A stretch of 64,000 nt of DNA, from assembly GCA_015501055.1 (NCBI GenBank), contig JADNYV010000200.1, forward strand, positions 1-64,000, read 5' to 3'. The notes beneath the pieces are model-generated. The model was not told where the DNA came from and did not search any database. It was given only the letters and a program-made list of their open reading frames with translations. Shown here in pieces: positions 59,008-64,000 of the stretch. The translations under genes and the position numbers were made by a program. The DNA is from Mucidula mucida (Eukaryota; Basidiomycota; Agaricomycetes; Agaricales; Physalacriaceae). Within the stretch, counting starts at the first letter, position 1. Every line of letters starts with the position of its first letter.

Positions 59008-60868
59008 TCAAACAGTCAATTCAACTTTGGCCGCTGTCTTGATCGCCTGCTGCAATTCAGCATCAGCCAGCGCGGGCTCTACCCAGTCCTTCAAGAATAC
59101 GTCAACCTGTTCAGGAGCGCGTCCGATGAAACTTTGTGGGTCCAGGAGAGTATCCAAATCACCCTTGATTGGGTCGAAATAGCTGTCGGCTTTGATACGA
59201 GCAATCAGATCGTTCTCTAAGCCGAGGTGCTTGACTTGGTGCGCTGCCTCATGTGATAGAACCTGACGGGGGGCATATTAGCAACTGTACGAGAATTATA
59301 AAACCTAGACTAACGCGAATCTTCTCGTGCGCCTCTTGTCGGTCACCGCCCTTCTTGACAATGGCCATAATGACGTTCTCCGTTGCCATGAATGGAAGTT
59401 CCTGGGCAATTCGGCGAGCAATGACCTTGGGATAGACGACAAGACCTTCCGAGATGTTTTGAAGAGTCGAGAGGACGATGTCGGCTGTCAAGAAGGCTTC
59501 AGGAAGCGTAATGCGACGGTTTGCACTACATAGTTTGTGAGAATATGCTAGATTGTCAAATGCCTCTCCAGTTTACCTGTCATCGAGAGTCCGCTCGAAC
59601 CATTGGACACTGGAAGTCATGAGCGCATTTTGATGCAGCACCATCAGGTGACGCGCCAAGCTGCAAACGCGCTCAGAACGCATAGGGTTCCGTTTGTACG
59701 CCATGGCGGATGACCCGATCTGCGTCGATTCGAAAGGCTCTTCGACCTCCTTCAAATTGGCGAGAAGTCGGAGATCGGTCGCGATTTTGTGAGCGCTGGC
59801 GCCAAGTGAAGCTAAGGGAGATAGAACATCGACGTCGATCTTCCTAGAGTATGTCTGGGATGTCACCGGGTATGCGTATTCAAAACCTGAGAGTTTCGTG
59901 ACAAGTCTGTCCAAATCCTCGACCTTGGAAAAGAATGAGGTAAGAGCTCTGACACGGAAGGGCCTAGATTACCTTTTGGTGGTCTCCGTCGAAGAGAGCC
60001 AAGAAGCTGGCTTGAGTGCCTGTAGTACCTTTAACGCCACGGAAACCTATGTCGTCGCGCGCGCGTTTAATGTTGCGCAGATCCCACAGTAGCTCCTGGA
60101 TCCAAAGAGTCGCTCGTTTTCCGACAGTGGTCAACTGAGCAGGCTGGAAATGCGTGAAGCCTAATGCCGGGAGGTCCCGATACTGAGCCGCGAACGTGGA
60201 CAGGCGCGAGATCAAAATAGAAAGAGATCTGATGAGATAGTCCAGACCAGTGCGAAGGAAGATGAGGTCGGCGTTACTGTTGAGATTGAGGTGAGGATAG
60301 GATTTGGGGACGAGTTGGCACTTTGGACGTACTCTGTAACATAACAGGACGTTGCTCCAAGGCTATTGACATTGAGGTACAGGATCGGTCGGTGTAATTT
60401 GTCGGAACGTACTGAATGATACCCGCTGCAGCTGGCGCAACGATTCCAAATGTATGAACATGGGCCATGACATCGTGACGACGTTTCTTCTCCTCCTGAG
60501 CAGCAATTTCGAATTGTTCAGGTGTCAAGGTCTGGCCAAAACCTTGAGCGAATATATGAGCATTGTGGCTGTAACCACATACCAGATTCGTCTTCATCTG
60601 TTGGATAGCTTCCTCCGAGATGGGGAGACCAAGTTCTTTCTCGGCGATGGCAAGATTGAGCCAAAGCTTACGCCAGGTGAAAAATCGGTTCTAGCAAGAG
60701 GCTTTGAGTCAACAATAGATGCGACGGTCAAGCAACTTACTGAAGGGGAGAACAGGTGGGCCATCTCCTTGCTAGCATAGCGGCTACGATGGATGTTAAA
60801 AGATAACACAATAACGCCGACACAACAGACCTGGAAAGCGGCGTCTGGTAGGTATCGAAGCCGTCCAT
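59008..60868 (-). CDS. ADE13: Adenylosuccinate lyase
   Basis: Nine exons: 60868-60831, 60783-60741, 60690-60583, 60531-60413, 60362-60333, 60276-59973, 59923-59578, 59526-59315 and 59262-59008, 1455 nt (484 residues). The enzyme cleaves SAICAR and adenylosuccinate, releasing fumarate, in cytosolic de novo purine synthesis. Visible motifs: YQTPLSSRYAS at the N-terminus, [37 protein letters not shown], and the superfamily signature [14 protein letters not shown] near residue 285 (serine on the catalytic loop). The second exon is only 43 bp and the fifth 30 bp. The 3' end converges with the protease-like pseudogene. Confidence 0.93.
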
Positions 60869-61220
60869 GATGGGAGTAGCTGCTAAAAGGGATTTGAAAA
60901 CGATTCGAGAAATTTCATGTCTCGATCTAATCTTATCAAATCCCTTGTGTACGCGGGTCCAGCCAGCTCCCGCCGCTGAAGCGAAACGTAGTTGTGCCCC
61001 GTATTATCAGTGCCACCAACGTCGTACGAAAAGAGCGAACAGTACGGATACTAATTGAGATCTGTTTGTATGATCGAATATTAAACCAAAACCATATCTA
61101 CCAACTCCAGTATCCGAAGCATACCTGCGTGAAGCAATCGAAGCACACGAGTTATCCATGATTCTCTCTAAAATTTCATGAACATCACTGATACCAATAC
61201 TCCGAGCTCGTAGTGTTTGA
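60869..61220. other. Intergenic region with a small duplication of the F-box 3' flank
   Basis: About 350 bp. TATCCGAAGCATACCTGCGT near 61110 resembles TATCCTAAGCATACCTGCCT at 61238, which lies at the end of the adjacent F-box copy. A short local duplication is likely. No gene. Confidence 0.4.
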
Positions 61221-62574
61221 TCACTTCTCAGCATTCAATATCCTAAGCATACCTGCCTGTACCAGGTGAGGCATCGACCCTCTGAGATTTCTGTGCACAG
61301 CGTCCCTCCCATTGGCATCCACCAACAGCGCGTGCTGTAGGTTAACGACATGGATGACAATGTTAAACGTTGTAAAAACCGGTAAGCGCGAAAGCATGTC
61401 GTCAACTTGTCGCCAAGCGAAATCATCATGGCGGGTCGGGGTCAGATTGCAGTGGATAGTGAGTTCCTCGAGGGACGACGTGGCCGCGGCTTCAAGAACG
61501 GGCAAGAACCATGCCTCAAGGGCATGAAGCGTCGCCGGTAGCACATATCTATTGAGATGGACGACAGCTGTCGGCATTGGGATAAGAGCTGGACAACGCC
61601 TGAAGAGAATAGATTAGCCGCGTTCGTTATTGTACTCAACCAACATACCATCGGGCTTGTGGTAGTCCATTAGGCGCACCTCCAGTACAATGGTCCGTAG
61701 CTTGTTGCCAACGACGCGGCAGAATTTGTCGTACATATGAAAGGTTTCCATGCGCTCAAAATCCATGTCCAAGGAGATATTGACTCCCTTCAAGTTCAGC
61801 TTGAACGTGTCGCGCTGAAAAAGTATTGCCAAAATAGTCTGTGGAGGGGATTGGTGGATTCTAAGGTGTTCCAAGCAAATCAAGGTTTGCGATGGCGATT
61901 CTGGGAATCCACGGAATACAGACATCATTTCCAGCGATGTAATATTACATGAGGAGAAGGATATTCGCTTGAGTGTCGGAAACGCGCGAATGAAACACGC
62001 GAGGTCCGCAGTGCTCACGAATGTCACAGTAAGGCAAAGTTCTTCCAAGGTAGGAGAGACAGCGGATATGCCTCACAAGATGTTCGGTACGTTTTCGAGT
62101 TTGAGATTTGGCCAGTAAACGTGAAACAAGGAGAGAGTGCGTAGATTGGGAAGGAGAGACAAGAACTGGAATCCTTGAGTGATAAGATGATGCTGATCCT
62201 CATCGAAACGGGCTCTGATTTGCACAAAGCGGATACAGGAAGCAATCGCGGGCGACTGCATTATAATCTCCAACCCAAAGTCGACTTTCCAGAAAGGGTC
62301 AACACTGTTTGTTGAGTGTGCAGGCTCTTGCGCTTCGGGGAGCCCATGGAGCTTGTGCAGGTCTACTCTCGCAAAGAGATGGCGACGTGCAGAGCGCAGC
62401 CATGACCAACTAACGAGGGCAAGGACGGAGAGGGCGTCCTTGCCAGAGTGACAGTGATCTGTGATGAGGTCGATGATTTCTTGGGGGAGACTTGGGACAG
62501 CCTGAAGAATGTAAGACTCGCAGCCGGTTGATGGACAGAATGCTGGATACCGAAGGAAATGCGGCCTCAGTCAT
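61221..62574 (-). pseudogene. F-box-like gene (family 2), nonsense and frameshift
   Basis: The best-preserved 5' end of the family: exon 1 62574-62551 (MTEAAFPS), 49-bp intron, exon 2 from 62501 (AVPSLPQEIIDLITDHCHSG). Then FWKVDFGLEIIMQSPAIASC, FQFLSLLPNLRTLSLFHVYW, a TGA at about 62074 where paralogues have arginine (IQRGIS, LRGI), and ICLEHLRIHQSPPQTILAIL. A second intron (about 61600-61650) keeps the GT-AG borders. After VVQLLSQCRQLSS and CYRRRF the frame shifts near 61530 before LEAWFLPVLEAAATSSLEEL; the homologous frame ends at 61221. Closest to the copy at 29.9-30.8 kb. Confidence 0.82.
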
Positions 62575-63051
62575 CACTGAGTTACAGTAGTCAACGATCA
62601 AGAGAGGCGGTGTTAAGATCCAAGCCTCTGAGTCCCAAAATGGTAAGTCTTCAAAGCTTCATACTACCAGGTCACGCCGACACCAAAATTCTCTTTCAGG
62701 ACGAGAGCATCAATAAATCAAGGTGCAGGAAGGTTCTCGGTTTGATAATTTCACTCTGACCGACCCGATGTGGTTAGGTAGTCCCTCGAGAAATGATCGG
62801 CCACCTCCACTAAGTACGTTGTACACTCGAAGCTGGCAAAAAGAAGCTTTGACAGTCTCGAAACCCGTCGCAAATGCGACTCGCCTTCCTCTGACTTGCG
62901 ATGCTCCAATCTCTCCACCGGCAGGTCTCCTGCGTCTCACGTTCGAACCGCTCTCAATACGTACTTCGGACCAATCTGGCAACCGATGCTTAACTGGCTA
63001 GCTATAAAGCGAGCAGAGCGATGTGAACGTTAACCTTCTTCCAACAAGACC
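62575..63051. other. Duplicated intergenic region (inverted copy of 29550-29890)
   Basis: Related, in reverse complement, to the region between the membrane-protein gene and F-box copy at 29.5-29.9 kb, including the stretch encoding TRSWQKEALT.SKPVANA in a non-coding frame. It connects an F-box copy (minus) with a truncated membrane-protein gene (plus), the mirror image of the other module. Confidence 0.6.
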
Positions 63052-63250
63052 ATGTCTGCAAGAGTATTCCCGGACGACTTCAACACGGCGTCGCTAAACG
63101 CTTTAATATACATGTGTGTTCTTCATTGCCATGTACCACATAGGTAGCCGTTCTCCCTCTTCGACATTCTGCTTCCACATTGACTCTTACCCAGTTGCAA
63201 GCGCTAGCCGCGATTGTCGACGCAAGATTCTGGTCGGCGTCATAACATAA
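63052..63250 (+). pseudogene. Truncated copy of the multi-pass membrane protein gene
   Basis: The ATG at 63052 opens MSARVFPDDFNTASLNA, matching exon 1 of the gene at 28407-29549 (MSSRLFPDDSNAASLNA). About 30 bp is then deleted. CVLHCHVPHR corresponds to the end of exon 1 in a shifted frame. The intron 1 region and the first part of exon 2 (LAAIVDARFWSAS-like, shifted) follow before homology ends near 63250. A dead fragment. Confidence 0.75.
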
Positions 63251-63498
63251 GGTAGACGACTCACAGACGTAACATACCCTGAGGACCCTGAGTCACAGTG
63301 TGACGGTCGCGCCAAATCGGGCTGATCACCTTCGTGCGCACCAATGATTCATTAACGATACGTGTTTCCCGTGCTTTAGCCACATATAAACTCAATGAGA
63401 TTGTTAAAATAGTAGCAATTGTGTCAGAAATGAAAGGTATAAGCTCATTTTCAAAAATTGAGGATGTAGTTCATTAAATACTGATAATTTATGTGCTT
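63251..63498. other. Intergenic region
   Basis: About 250 bp, AT-rich, between the truncated membrane-protein copy and the transposase fragment. No other feature. Confidence 0.35.
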
Positions 63499-63625
63499 TC
63501 AAGCCATTCCGGCCTCTTCAAGCTCATCCAAGATGGTCTCAGGAAGAACCCAATGACCTCTATACTTTCTAGAGGCCCATGCCGCCTGACAACCATTAAG
63601 TCCACGCTTGTAAGCATCTACAAAG
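63499..63625 (-). pseudogene. C-terminal fragment of a probable transposase
   Basis: The minus strand encodes DAYKRGLNGCQAAWASRKYR then GHWVLPETILDELEEAGMA and a stop at 63499. This resembles the C-terminal tail of fungal DDE-type transposases (KYRGHR.LP pattern), but I cannot name the superfamily with certainty. An AG-like acceptor (TTTGTAG) precedes it near 63622; no upstream exons are visible within the remaining 380 bp. Probably a relic. Confidence 0.4.
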
Positions 63626-64000
63626 CGAAAAGCATGATTAAAGAACCTTGTTAGCGACTGACTAAGCCACGAGACTCAACCAGGTACCACAGCAAGAACT
63701 AAGGAAGAAAGTGTTCGCGTTCGTAAGACTAGGCTAGGCCAGGTGTATAAACGAGATCGGAACTAAAGTACAATGATACTACACTACTGCTTATATACTA
63801 GTGAGTCTGTGTTTGAAACTCCTTGTCCATACGCGTTTCCACTAGGGATGCTCCACGCCCTTGACCCAGTGTTGTATGCTACTAGTCCGTGAAACCATTA
63901 AATACGAGTGGTAACTGCATGTAAGTAATAATACTGAAACGACCATGTGTACTACGAGTGTCGGCGGTGTGTATACAATAGGGAGTCCATGAGGTATCGG
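63626..64000. other. Window end, no feature recognised
   Basis: About 375 bp to the end of the window, AT-rich, without a supported gene. Confidence 0.3.

Noticed and set aside
60454..60780. 108-codon plus-strand frame over the ADE13 5' exons
   Set aside because: The minus strand has a complete, correctly phased adenylosuccinate lyase with conserved motifs in this interval.

Overview
This window comes from a basidiomycete fungus, most likely an agaricomycete. The coding sequence is split by many GT-AG introns of about 44-60 bp. The housekeeping proteins look fungal, and there are expanded families of F-box, BTB and multi-pass membrane proteins of the kind seen in Agaricomycetes. There are no bacterial-type operons and I recognise no tRNA or rRNA genes. 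Exon boundaries were read by eye; most reconstructed genes sum to a whole number of codons, but positions may be off by a few bases.

Left part (1-23,456): a direct tandem array of a unit of about 10.2 kb, nearly identical between copies. Unit 1 is partial (1-2,857), unit 2 is 2,858-13,070 and unit 3 is 13,071-23,456. Each unit carries most of a minus-strand SEC63 gene plus about 8 kb of sequence without a recognisable intact gene. Only unit 3 is joined to the true first exon, giving a complete SEC63 (23,496-21,279, seven exons, 644 codons). Units 1 and 2 hold 5'-truncated copies that each carry a different extra deletion in the J-domain exon.

Middle (23.7-39 kb): two related F-box-type genes (the second frameshifted near its end), a divergent SNF5/SFH1 chromatin-remodelling subunit, a five-exon multi-pass membrane protein, a broken F-box-like gene, a BTB/POZ cluster (one intact, one frameshifted, one C-terminal remnant), then a divergent pair of RPAP1 (RNA polymerase II assembly) and an intronless AP-3 mu subunit.

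Accessory stretch (39.5-48.6 kb): a decayed DIRS-like tyrosine-recombinase retrotransposon whose reverse-transcriptase core is missing, members of a second F-box-like family each broken by at least one stop or frameshift, a 255-bp MITE with perfect 17-bp inverted repeats and TA target-site duplications, and an intact BTB gene.

Right part (49-64 kb): an ATF/CREB-type bZIP factor, a short proline/serine-rich protein, an isochorismatase-family hydrolase, NOP9 (ribosome biogenesis), a multiply frameshifted trypsin-like pseudogene, adenylosuccinate lyase (ADE13), another broken F-box copy next to a truncated copy of the membrane-protein gene (an inverted duplicate of the 28.4-30.8 kb module), and the C-terminal piece of a probable transposase. 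Compact housekeeping genes in divergent or convergent pairs thus alternate with patches of gene-family birth and death and transposon debris.
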